A stretch of 21,827 nt of DNA from an uncultured Clostridia bacterium (GTDB taxonomy: Bacteria > Bacillota > Clostridia > Oscillospirales > Oscillospiraceae), in the NCBI GenBank assembly GCA_947169005.1, contig CAMVOG010000010.1:1-21827 (forward strand), in the 5' to 3' direction. Made by a program: the position numbers and the translations under genes. Every line of letters begins with the position of its first letter. Positions within the stretch are counted from its first letter, which is position 1. The notes beneath the pieces are model-generated. The model saw only the letters and a list, made by a program, of their open reading frames with translations. It did not search any database and was not told the origin of the DNA. Positions 15,149-21,102 of this stretch are shown here, piece by piece.

Positions 15149-15484
15149 TCACTCCTTTTCCTTAACAACTACGGTGATGTGCGACGTTCTCTTGAGGATG
15201 CGGGCGTAGCCGCCTCTGGCTCTGGCCATGCCTCTCTTGAGGGTGGGGCCGGGGTTGGCATAGGTCTCGGAAACGTAGAGATTGTCGGGATCCATCGAGT
15301 GATTGTTCTCAGCGTTGGCCACGGCGCTGTTGACGAGCTTCAAAAGCAGCTCGGCGGCGGCGTTGGGCGTATTCTGCAGGATCGCCACGGCGGTCTTGGT
15401 GTCCTGGCCGCGGATGAGGTCGCAGACGATCTTGACCTTACGGGGAGTGATACGGGCGTGCGTCAGTTGCGCTCTTGCTTCCAT
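15149..15484 (-). CDS. rplV: 50S ribosomal protein L22 (uL22)
   Basis: L22 forms part of the constriction of the nascent peptide exit tunnel, and mutations in its loop give macrolide resistance in other bacteria. The 111 residues include the globular start ARAQLTHARITPRKVKIVCD, the NAENNHSMDPDNLYVSETYA segment, the tunnel loop GPTLKRGMARARGGYARILK, and the end RTSHITVVVKEKE. The loop looks normal in length. It is 14 nt after rpsS and 4 nt before rpsC. Confidence 0.97.
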   Translation of the reverse strand: MEARAQLTHARITPRKVKIVCDLIRGQDTKTAVAILQNTPNAAAELLLKLVNSAVANAENNHSMDPDNLYVSETYANPGPTLKRGMARARGGYARILKRTSHITVVVKEKE

Positions 15485-15498
15485 GTCAGCTCTCCTCC

Positions 15499-15771
15499 TT
15501 ACTTCGTAGTCTTGCTGCCGGCGTGACCTCTGAAGGTGCGCGTGGGAGCAAACTCACCGAGCTTGTGGCCGACCATATCCTCGGTGACGTAAACCGGGAC
15601 GTGTCTGCGGCCATCGTGGACGGCGATGGTGTGTCCGACGAAAGAGGGGAAGATGGTGGAAGCTCTCGACCAGGTCTTCAGGACCTTCTTGTCGCCGGTC
15701 TTGTTCATTTCATCGACCCTTTTCAGCAGCTCAGGCGCGGCAAAGGGCCCCTTCTTAATACTTCTGCTCAT
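15499..15771 (-). CDS. rpsS: 30S ribosomal protein S19 (uS19)
   Basis: S19 is in the 30S head next to S13 and contacts the A-site finger. The 90 residues match the family throughout: MSRSIKKGPFAAPELLKRVD, TWSRASTIFPSFVGHTIAVH, DGRRHVPVYVTEDMVGHKLG and the end FRGHAGSKTTK. It lies 15 nt after rplB with a GGAGGG site. Confidence 0.98.
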   Translation of the reverse strand: MSRSIKKGPFAAPELLKRVDEMNKTGDKKVLKTWSRASTIFPSFVGHTIAVHDGRRHVPVYVTEDMVGHKLGEFAPTRTFRGHAGSKTTK

Positions 15772-15786
15772 AGCTCTTAGCCCTCC

Positions 15787-16623
15787 TTACTTCGCGTTGC
15801 GGTGCTTGACGATGACCTTCTCGGTGCGGTTCTTGGTCTTTCTCGTCTTATAACCCAGCGCGGGCTTGCCCCACGGGGTCACAGGGCCGGGACGACCGAC
15901 GGGGCTCTTGCCCTCGCCGCCGCCGTGAGGATGGTCCACAGGGTTCATGACGGAGCCGCGGACGGTGGGACGCCAGCCCATGTGGCGTTTGCGGCCGGCC
16001 TTGCCGATCTTCACGTTCTCATGCTCCAGGTTGCCCACCTGGCCGATCACGGCGGTGCAGGCGGTGCGGACATAACGGACCTCGCCGGAGGGGAGACGGA
16101 CCTGGGCCAGCTTGCCTTCCTTGGCCATCAGCTGAGCGGCGGCGCCGGCGCTGCGCACGAGCTGAGCGCCCTTGCCGGGATAAAGCTCGATGTTGTGGAT
16201 GATGGTGCCCACGGGAATCTCGCTGATGGGCAGGCAGTTGCCGGGCTTGATATCCGCGGCGGCGGAGGAGAGGACCTTGTCGCCGGGCTTCATGTCCACG
16301 GGAGCGATGATATAGCGGCGCTCGCCGTCGGCGTACTCCACCAGGGCGATATAGGCGCTGCGGTTGGGATCGTACTCGATGCGCTGCACAGTGCCCTCAA
16401 CGTCCAGCTTGTCGCGCTTGAAGTCGATGACTCTGTACTTGCGGCGGTTGCCGCCGCCGCGATGGCGGACGGTGATGCGGCCGTAGCTGTTGCGGCCGGA
16501 ATTCTTCTTGAGGACCTCCAGGAGGCCTCTTTCAGGCTTGGCCTTCTTATCGACGCCGTCAAAGCCGGACACGGTCATGTGTCTGCGAGACGGAGTAGTG
16601 GGCTTAAAAGTTTTAACAGGCAT
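15787..16623 (-). CDS. rplB: 50S ribosomal protein L2 (uL2)
   Basis: L2 is required for subunit association and peptidyl transfer. The 278 residues contain an OB-like domain (YGRITVRHRGGGNRRKYRVI), an SH3-like domain, and the conserved C-terminal extension VMNPVDHPHGGGEGKSPVGR that reaches toward the peptidyl transferase centre. Its ATG is 3 nt after the rplW stop, with a GAAGGGA site inside that gene, suggesting coupling. Normal length. Confidence 0.98.
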   Translation of the reverse strand: MPVKTFKPTTPSRRHMTVSGFDGVDKKAKPERGLLEVLKKNSGRNSYGRITVRHRGGGNRRKYRVIDFKRDKLDVEGTVQRIEYDPNRSAYIALVEYADGERRYIIAPVDMKPGDKVLSSAAADIKPGNCLPISEIPVGTIIHNIELYPGKGAQLVRSAGAAAQLMAKEGKLAQVRLPSGEVRYVRTACTAVIGQVGNLEHENVKIGKAGRKRHMGWRPTVRGSVMNPVDHPHGGGEGKSPVGRPGPVTPWGKPALGYKTRKTKNRTEKVIVKHRNAK

Positions 16624-16626
16624 TTA

Positions 16627-16923
16627 TCACACCATCCCTTCAAAGAATTCGATGGTCTTGGAGCCCTCGGTGAGCTTGACCACGGCCTTCTTCCAGCTGG
16701 CGGAGAAGCCGGCGGGATAGGCGCCGTTGCGTCTCTTGCGGCCGCGGACGTGGGTCGTGGTGACCTTCTCGACCTTGACGCCGAAGATCTCCTCCACAGC
16801 GTGGGCGATCTCAGGCTTCGTGGCGTCCTTGGCGACCTCAAAGGCGTACTTTTTGATATCCGACTGTTCCATGGACTGCTCGGTCACGATGGGGCGGACG
16901 ATAACATCATATACAGTTCTCAT
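16627..16923 (-). CDS. rplW: 50S ribosomal protein L23 (uL23)
   Basis: L23 sits at the tunnel exit and is the docking site of trigger factor and SRP. The protein, about 98 residues, shows MRTVYDVIVRPIVTEQS and VEEIFGVKVEKVTTTHVRGR, with the rRNA-binding arm RKRRNGAYPAGF. The start is uncertain: ATG 16923 gives the family N-terminus, 12 nt after AGGAGG; ATG 16932 (three residues more, overlapping the rplD stop) is only 3 nt from it. I favour 16923. Confidence 0.94.
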   Translation of the reverse strand: MRTVYDVIVRPIVTEQSMEQSDIKKYAFEVAKDATKPEIAHAVEEIFGVKVEKVTTTHVRGRKRRNGAYPAGFSASWKKAVVKLTEGSKTIEFFEGMV

Positions 16924-16924
16924 T

Positions 16925-17578
16925 TCAGGCATAGACCTCCTCAATGATCGAGAGGGCTTCCTTGTCCACGACCAGCTTGTCGGCATGCATGATGCCGTAC
17001 ACGCTCCACAGGACCTTCTTGCTGTTGTCGTTCTCGTCGGCGTAAGCAAAGGTGGTGGCGACGCCGGGGATGTTGCGGGAGGACTTGACCACGTTCTCCT
17101 GCAGCCCGTTGGTCACGATCATGGCTTTTCCCTCGGCGTTGATGGCGGCGAGGAACTTCGCGAAATCCTTGGTCTTGATGGTGTCCATCTTCAGGCTGTC
17201 GATGACGATGACGTTGCCGGCGGCGGCCTTGATGGAAAGGGCGCTTCTGAACGCGAGGGCCTTGACCTTCTTGTTCAGGCTGTATCTGTAGCTTCTGGGC
17301 TTGGGAGCAAAGGCGACGCCGCCGTGGGTCCACACGGGGGAACCCTTGTAGCCGGCGCGGGCGCGGCCGGTGCCCTTCTGTCTCCAGGGCTTCTTGGTGG
17401 AGTAGGAAACCTCACCCTTGGTCAGGGCGCTCTGGGTGCCCTGGCGCTGGTTGGCCAGATACTTCGTCACATTCTCATGCAGGACGGCGCCGTTGGGGTC
17501 GATCCCAAAAATGGCCTCGGAGAGCTCGATCTCGGAAAGCTGCTCACCTGCCATGGTGTACATCTTAGCAGTAGGCAT
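16925..17578 (-). CDS. rplD: 50S ribosomal protein L4 (uL4)
   Basis: L4 shapes the tunnel constriction with L22 and, in gammaproteobacteria, represses its own S10 operon through the leader. The 217 residues start MPTAKMYTMAGEQLSEIELS; the tunnel loop region is PWRQKGTGRARAGYKGSPVW, and NKKVKALAFRSALSIKA follows. Length is a little above E. coli L4 (201). It lies 16 nt after rplC. Whether it regulates this operon is unknown, but the long structured leader upstream makes the question relevant. Confidence 0.97.
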   Translation of the reverse strand: MPTAKMYTMAGEQLSEIELSEAIFGIDPNGAVLHENVTKYLANQRQGTQSALTKGEVSYSTKKPWRQKGTGRARAGYKGSPVWTHGGVAFAPKPRSYRYSLNKKVKALAFRSALSIKAAAGNVIVIDSLKMDTIKTKDFAKFLAAINAEGKAMIVTNGLQENVVKSSRNIPGVATTFAYADENDNSKKVLWSVYGIMHADKLVVDKEALSIIEEVYA

Positions 17579-17594
17579 TCAACTCTCTCCCTTC

Positions 17595-18314
17595 TTACTT
17601 TCTCGCGGAAGCCTTCTGCGGGTTTCTGCCGGAGGCCTTCTGCGGGTTGGTGCTGACCGTGGTATCGACGACCTTCACCTTGTTGTTCTTCACAGTGTTC
17701 TTGATGGTGACGATGCCGCCCTTGGGGCCGGGGATGGCGCCGCGGATGGCGATGAGGTTCAGCTCGGGGTCAACCTTCACCACGTCCAGGTTCTCGATGG
17801 TGACCTGCTCAACGCCCATGTGACCGGCGCCGATCTTGCCCTTGAAGATGCGGGAGGGATCGGTGCTGGAGCCCATGGAACCGGCGTGACGGTGAACGGG
17901 GCCGCCGCCGTGGGTGGTGGGGGTGCGCTGGGCGCCGTAGCGCTTGATAACGCCGGCGTAGCCTTTACCGCGGCTGATGCCGGTCACGTCGACCTTGTCG
18001 CCGGCGGCGAACACATCGGCCTTGACCACATCGCCCACGTTCATGCTCTCCGCGTCCTCCAGGCGGAACTCCTTGAGGACCTTGAGGGGAGCGACGCCGG
18101 CCTTCTTGAGGTGGCCGAGCTCGGGCTTGTTTAGCTTCTTTTCCTTGGTCTCCTCAAAGCCCAGCTGGACGGAGGCGTAGCCTTCCTTCTCAGCGGTCTT
18201 CTTCTGGACGACCGTGCAGGGGCCGGCTTCGATCACCGTAACGGGGATGACCTTGCCGGTTTCATCGAAAATCTGCGTCATGCCGACTTTCTTTCCGATG
18301 ATAGCCTTCTTCAT
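17595..18314 (-). CDS. rplC: 50S ribosomal protein L3 (uL3)
   Basis: L3 initiates large-subunit assembly and reaches the peptidyl transferase centre. The 239 residues start MKKAIIGKKVGMTQIFDETG and include GKGYAGVIKRYGAQRTPTTH and the W-loop-like HRHAGSMGSSTDPSRIFKGK. The extreme C-terminus carries a direct duplication, NPQKASGR followed by NPQKASAR (residues 223-238), encoded by two 24-bp copies (17625-17648 and 17601-17624). It follows rpsJ after a long 120-nt spacer and has a GGAGG site 7 nt from the ATG. Confidence 0.97.
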   Translation of the reverse strand: MKKAIIGKKVGMTQIFDETGKVIPVTVIEAGPCTVVQKKTAEKEGYASVQLGFEETKEKKLNKPELGHLKKAGVAPLKVLKEFRLEDAESMNVGDVVKADVFAAGDKVDVTGISRGKGYAGVIKRYGAQRTPTTHGGGPVHRHAGSMGSSTDPSRIFKGKIGAGHMGVEQVTIENLDVVKVDPELNLIAIRGAIPGPKGGIVTIKNTVKNNKVKVVDTTVSTNPQKASGRNPQKASARK

Positions 18315-18434
18315 CTTATTTCCTCCTTAAAGGTTATTGGTTGACCGCGCTTCGGGGGGCTGCCCGGCCCGGCCAACTTGACCCGCCTGCCCCGCAAGAT
18401 GGCAGGCTGTGGGTGCAAGCAAATTAAATGTAGA
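18315..18434 (-). other. Long rpsJ-rplC spacer
   Basis: This 120-nt non-coding gap contains an imperfect stem (GCCTGCC/GGCAGGC around 18384-18407) and a GC-rich block at 18345-18368 that resembles 11837-11863 in the rpsN-rpsH spacer. There is no U-run or clear promoter. It may hold an RNA element such as a protein-binding or processing site, but no known class is recognisable. Confidence 0.4.
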
Positions 18435-18743
18435 TCAGAGCTTGATCTCGATCTCAACGCCCGCGGGAAGCTCCAGGCTCATAAGGGCCTCGACGGTCTT
18501 CTGAGAGGGGTTGATGATGTCGATCAGTCTCTTGTGGGTCCTGCGCTCGAACTGCTCGCGGCTGTCCTTGTACTTATGAACGGCGCGCAGGATGGTGACG
18601 ACCTCCTTCTTGGTGGGCAGCGGGATGGGGCCGGAGACCTTCGCGTCGGTCCGCTTGGCCGTCTCCACGATGCGCTCCGCGCTCTGGTCGATGAGCTGGT
18701 GGTCGTAAGCCTTGAGTCTGATTCTGATGACCTTGTCTGCCAT
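18435..18743 (-). CDS. rpsJ: 30S ribosomal protein S10 (uS10)
   Basis: S10 belongs to the 30S head and doubles as NusE in transcription antitermination. The 102 residues are standard: MADKVIRIRLKAYDHQLIDQ, ETAKRTDAKVSGPIPLPTKK, and the end LELPAGVEIEIKL. The ATG at 18743 has a CAGGAGG site upstream. The reading frame stays open upstream to 19070, but that region is the leader and promoter. It is the first gene of the operon. Confidence 0.98.
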   Translation of the reverse strand: MADKVIRIRLKAYDHQLIDQSAERIVETAKRTDAKVSGPIPLPTKKEVVTILRAVHKYKDSREQFERRTHKRLIDIINPSQKTVEALMSLELPAGVEIEIKL

Positions 18744-19035
18744 GATTACGTTTCCTCCTGTTTTTGTACGTTTGGTTGGACGCACGAAGAATTTCTTGTC
18801 CCCGCCGCCGTGCGTATCACTCCGCCTCAGAATAAGAGCCGGCATACGAATAGCCGGCCCGATCCTGACGCGGCGATATACTAAAAGCGCGTCAGCACTG
18901 CATTCCCGGAAACACCGGGGACAGTCTTTCTCCAGCCGCCCGATTATCGGACATACTCCACGGAAGTTACCTCGGAAACCGACCGAGCAATCTCCCGCTT
19001 CATCGCATGGGGGTACACCCCCGCACTCAGCGTGC
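18744..19035 (-). promoter_or_regulatory. Structured 5' leader of the S10 superoperon
   Basis: About 290 nt lie between the inferred transcription start (near 19035) and rpsJ. At least five perfect stems are visible: 19009-19013/19018-19022, 18971-18975/18983-18987, 18905-18909/18915-18919, 18865-18872/18888-18895 (8 bp), 18838-18843/18853-18858, and a long-range 18780-18785/18810-18815. None is followed by a U-run, so it is not an obvious attenuator. A role in autogenous control (for example by a protein of the operon) is inference only. Confidence 0.5.
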
Positions 19036-19041
19036 CCTAAT

Positions 19042-19070
19042 ACAATAGCAAAATCAAAGGCGGATGTCAA
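19042..19070 (-). promoter_or_regulatory. Main promoter of the S10 superoperon
   Basis: On the minus strand a perfect -35 TTGACA (19070-19065) is followed after 17 bp by the -10 TATTGT (19047-19042, four of six consensus). Upstream of the -35 is an A/T-rich stretch with an A7 run (about 19071-19090) that could act as an UP element, expected for a ribosomal promoter. The stretch from 18744 to 19212 has no gene; it holds this promoter, the leader and the heptamer array. Confidence 0.85.
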
Positions 19071-19124
19071 GAATTATTTGGATTTTTTTGTGATTTGGCG
19101 GTTTTGACGAGGGAGCGGGTGAGA

Positions 19125-19252
19125 GTGCGTAGCGCTTAGTGCATAGTGCTTAGGGCTCAGGGCTCAGGGCTCAGGGCTCAGGGCTCAGGGCTCAGGGCTC
19201 AGGACTCAGGGCTCAGGGCTCAGGACTCAGGTGAACGAGTGCGTAGTGCCTA
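19125..19252 (+). repeat. Heptamer tandem array 1 (about 17 units)
   Basis: Fifteen contiguous 7-bp units fill 19125-19229: GTGCGTA, GCGCTTA, GTGCATA and GTGCTTA, then eleven units that are GGGCTCA nine times and GGACTCA twice. After a 9-nt break two more units follow (GTGCGTA, GTGCCTA; 19239-19252). There are no spacers, so this is not CRISPR. The array contains the stop codon (19213-19215) and last codons of the amidohydrolase. On the minus strand each pure 21-bp superperiod has TGA in every frame; on the plus strand it reads as an open heptapeptide (GLRAQGS-like). Confidence 0.95.
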
Positions 19253-20097
19253 CAAAACCTCTCCCGTATCCTCTCCGCGCCTTTTTGCAGCTCCTCCTTC
19301 GGCACGAGGTCCCGGAGCCAGCGGTATTCGTCCAGGGCGCCCGCGGCGTGGGGGACGGCGAAGGCGCCTCCGTCGCTGCCCGGGGCGATGCGGGCCCCGG
19401 CGGAAAGGGCGGCGCGGACGTTGGCCCGGTGGCCCTCCACGATGCGATTCAAAACCTCGTCCGGGAAGCGGCCCAGGCCCATGAGATTCGCCACGGGCGC
19501 GAAGGTGGGCACCCAGACGCAGTCCGAGGCGGCCAGGTCCGCAACGGCCTGAGCGTCCATATAATAGCCGTGCTCCAGGCTGTCGATCCCGGCGGCCAGG
19601 GCGGCCTTCACGGCGTCGGCCCCGTTGCAGTGGGCCATAACGGCAAAGCCCTCACCGTGGGCAACGCGCACCAGTTCCGCCATCTCCTCCGGCGTGGGGG
19701 AGGGGCAGCTCAGGACCCCGTATTCATTGAAGTCCATGATGCCCGAGAGCATGAGCTTGATAAAATCGGCCCCCTGCTCCTTCGCCTCCGCCACCAGGGC
19801 GCGGTACGCGGCCATGTCCGCCCAGGCCCGGCCCACCATGGACCCGTAAAGGCCCTTTTGGTGGATGGCGAAGGCAGGGCTGCGGTACTCCACGCCGTAT
19901 TCCGGGGCCAGGCGCTTCGCCAGCAGGCTGACGCCCTGATGGTCTCCCCCGTCCCGTACATATATAATATGGTTGTCCCGGTACCGCTCCAGCACCCGGC
20001 GGACCCAGACCTCGTCCGGCCCGTCGGCATGGCGCTTGAGCGCGGCGCGGAAATCCGCCCCGTCCAGGATCGCGTGGGCATGGGTTTCGTAATACAT
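19213..20097 (-). other. Possible separate amidohydrolase start inside the fusion
   Basis: ATG at 20097 would give a 294-residue stand-alone amidohydrolase beginning MYYETHAHAILDG, the natural family start. A strong GCGGAGGAAGG site (20140-20130) is present but 32 nt away; the four heptamer units (28 nt) lie between it and the ATG. Removing them would leave 4 nt, and removing three would leave 11 nt. Its last residues, CRHYALVHLSPEP, are read from array 1 and are unlikely to be ancestral. Confidence 0.5.
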
Positions 20098-20556
20098 GGG
20101 GCACAGGGCACAGGGCTCAGGGCTCAGGGCCTTCCTCCGCAGGACTTCCTCGACCATGCGTGGATGGGCGACGGGATAGACCCAGCTCCGGGGCAGCTTG
20201 TCCATAAGGATAATGCGCTCCATTTCGCTGTGAAGGGGCCCGAAGCTGCGGATTTCAGCCGTAAAGAGCATGCCGAAGGACTCCGTTTCCGTGACCAGGT
20301 CAGCGCGCAGCTCGCCCTTCAGGGAATAGGCGCAGATGGGTCGCAGCGTGAAATCCACCGCCCCGGTCTCCTCCCGCAGTTCCCGGGCCGCGGTCTCCCG
20401 GATGCTCTCCCCCGGCTCCCGATGGCCGCCGGGCAGCTCCAGACTCTCCCGCTCCCGGTGCTTGCAGAGGACCCATTTCCCCGCCGACCGGGCCACGATC
20501 ACCGCAAAGCGCAGCAGCGCGTCGTCCACCGCGTCATAGAATCTGATCTCCGTCAT
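19213..20556 (-). CDS. Nudix hydrolase-amidohydrolase in-frame fusion
   Basis: The open frame encodes 447 residues. Residues 1-144 form a Nudix hydrolase with a complete Nudix box, Gly44 to Ala66 (G-x5-E-x7-RELREETGA), which would hydrolyse a nucleoside-diphosphate-linked substrate. Residues 154-433 form a metal-dependent amidohydrolase: His159 and His161 (THAH), Lys267, His309, His329 and Asp395 (GSDGG) are the expected metal ligands. A linker ALSPEPCALCP (143-153) is encoded by heptamer repeats. The start at 20556 has GGGAGG 8 nt upstream; longer in-frame readings run into repeats. Amidohydrolase relatives begin at MYYETHAH-like residues, so two ancestral genes were probably joined by loss of a stop. 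Substrates are unknown. No promoter is evident. Confidence 0.8.
   Translation of the reverse strand: MTEIRFYDAVDDALLRFAVIVARSAGKWVLCKHRERESLELPGGHREPGESIRETAARELREETGAVDFTLRPICAYSLKGELRADLVTETESFGMLFTAEIRSFGPLHSEMERIILMDKLPRSWVYPVAHPRMVEEVLRRKALSPEPCALCPMYYETHAHAILDGADFRAALKRHADGPDEVWVRRVLERYRDNHIIYVRDGGDHQGVSLLAKRLAPEYGVEYRSPAFAIHQKGLYGSMVGRAWADMAAYRALVAEAKEQGADFIKLMLSGIMDFNEYGVLSCPSPTPEEMAELVRVAHGEGFAVMAHCNGADAVKAALAAGIDSLEHGYYMDAQAVADLAASDCVWVPTFAPVANLMGLGRFPDEVLNRIVEGHRANVRAALSAGARIAPGSDGGAFAVPHAAGALDEYRWLRDLVPKEELQKGAERIRERFCRHYALVHLSPEP
20099..20126 (+). repeat. Heptamer array 2 inside the fusion gene (4 units)
   Basis: Four units, GGGCACA twice then GGGCTCA twice, lie exactly between the Nudix and amidohydrolase parts, in the same orientation as array 1. 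On the coding (minus) strand they read GCCCTGA, GCCCTGA, GCCCTGT, GCCCTGT. In the coding frame the third unit gives TGT (Cys149) where the GCCCTGA version would give a TGA stop. Confidence 0.92.
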
Positions 20557-20578
20557 GGCTTTTGCCTCCCTCATTTCG

Positions 20579-20605
20579 GCGGGCGGCAGATTGCCGCTCC
20601 TACGG
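20579..20605. repeat. GC-rich palindromic repeat, copy A
   Basis: An imperfect palindrome with stem GCGGC (20583-20587) and GCCGC (20593-20597), extended by a G/T and a G/C pair, and followed by CTCCTACGG. It shares the outline GCGGGCGGC-N-GCCGC-CCTACGG with copy B 68 bp away. It lies just upstream of the Nudix ribosome binding site. Confidence 0.75.
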
Positions 20606-20646
20606 ATCGCATTCCAGCGCCTCACGGAGCTGACGTCCTGCGGACG

Positions 20647-20673
20647 CGGGCGGCCAAAGGCCGCCCCTACGGG
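20647..20673. repeat. GC-rich palindromic repeat, copy B
   Basis: A perfect 8-bp stem GGGCGGCC (20648-20655) and GGCCGCCC (20659-20666) with loop AAA, followed by CTACGG. Between the copies is a further small palindrome, CGTCC-TGC-GGACG (20634-20646). The layout recalls dispersed REP-like palindromes of bacterial intergenic regions; membership of any named family is not established. Confidence 0.78.
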
Positions 20674-20693
20674 CCTCCCGCTCCCCTTTTGCC

Positions 20694-20749
20694 TGAGTAC
20701 TGAGTCCTGAGTACTGAGTCCTGAGTACTGAGTACTGAGCACTAAGCAC
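20694..20749 (+). repeat. Heptamer array 3 (8 units)
   Basis: Eight contiguous units: TGAGTAC, TGAGTCC, TGAGTAC, TGAGTCC, TGAGTAC, TGAGTAC, TGAGCAC, TAAGCAC. TGAGTCC and TAAGCAC are the exact reverse complements of units in array 1, so this array is inverted relative to it. It ends 7 bp before the rpsU terminator stem and lies upstream of the Nudix gene. Confidence 0.94.
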
Positions 20750-20755
20750 TATCCT

Positions 20756-20793
20756 GATAAAAAGACCGCCGATCACTCGGCGGTCTTTTTATC
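20756..20793. terminator. Bidirectional terminator after rpsU
   Basis: A perfect 17-bp inverted repeat (20756-20772 with 20777-20793) with loop TCAC. The GC core GACCGCCGA is flanked by AAAAA and TTTTT, so it can terminate in both directions. It lies 12 nt after the rpsU stop and should insulate the Nudix-amidohydrolase gene from rpsU transcription. Confidence 0.96.
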
Positions 20794-20804
20794 AGCCTCG
20801 CGGC

Positions 20805-20990
20805 TCAATAGTATCTCTTGTTCTTATTCTTCCGAGCGGCCTCGGATTTCTTGCGGCGCTTGACGCTGGGGCTCTGGTAGTACTCCTTCTTTCTGAGATC
20901 AGAAAGAACGCCTGCCTTCGCGCAGCTTCTCTTAAACCGCTTCAGAGCGCTGTCCAGAGACTCGTTCTCCTTGACTCTGACTTCTGACAA
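20805..20990 (-). CDS. rpsU: 30S ribosomal protein S21 (bS21)
   Basis: S21 is a small, basic, late-binding 30S protein near the anti-Shine-Dalgarno end of 16S rRNA. The 61 residues match the family: SEVRVKENESLDSALKRFKR, then LRKKEYYQSPSVKRRKKSEA and a lysine/asparagine-rich tail KNKNKRYY. The start is TTG at 20990, 7 nt after GGAGGGAGGG. It is a single-gene unit with a consensus promoter and its own terminator, separate from the main operon. Confidence 0.96.
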   Translation of the reverse strand: MSEVRVKENESLDSALKRFKRSCAKAGVLSDLRKKEYYQSPSVKRRKKSEAARKNKNKRYY

Positions 20991-21059
20991 TCTATTTCCC
21001 TCCCTCCGATACGCCTTATGGCGGCGCTAAAGGGCCTCATTCGGCTTTGACGTGGAATT

Positions 21060-21088
21060 ATTATAAGCTATCGTGGGCCACTTGTCAA
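21060..21088 (-). promoter_or_regulatory. Perfect consensus promoter for rpsU
   Basis: On the minus strand TTGACA (21088-21083) and TATAAT (21065-21060) are separated by exactly 17 bp. Transcription would start near 21053, giving a leader of about 60 nt before the rpsU TTG. Heptamer array 4 starts 15 bp upstream of the -35. Confidence 0.93.
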
Positions 21089-21102
21089 TAGAAATCGCTC
21101 TT

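Noticed and set aside
18744..19070. N-terminal extension of S10 (frame open to 19070)
   Set aside because: The frame runs through the promoter -35/-10 and the leader; the ATG at 18743 has a good ribosome binding site and the family N-terminus.
19125..19252. CRISPR array
   Set aside because: The repeat unit is only 7 bp, units are contiguous without spacers, and there are no cas genes.
20557..20742. N-terminal extension of the Nudix protein into array 3
   Set aside because: Residues would be read from heptamers and palindromes (LSTQYSGLSTQ), and the Nudix ATG at 20556 has its own GGGAGG site.
19125..20749. Transposon or insertion sequence around the Nudix-amidohydrolase gene
   Set aside because: No transposase or integrase is present and no target-site duplication could be found; kept only as a hypothesis about array-flanked insertion.
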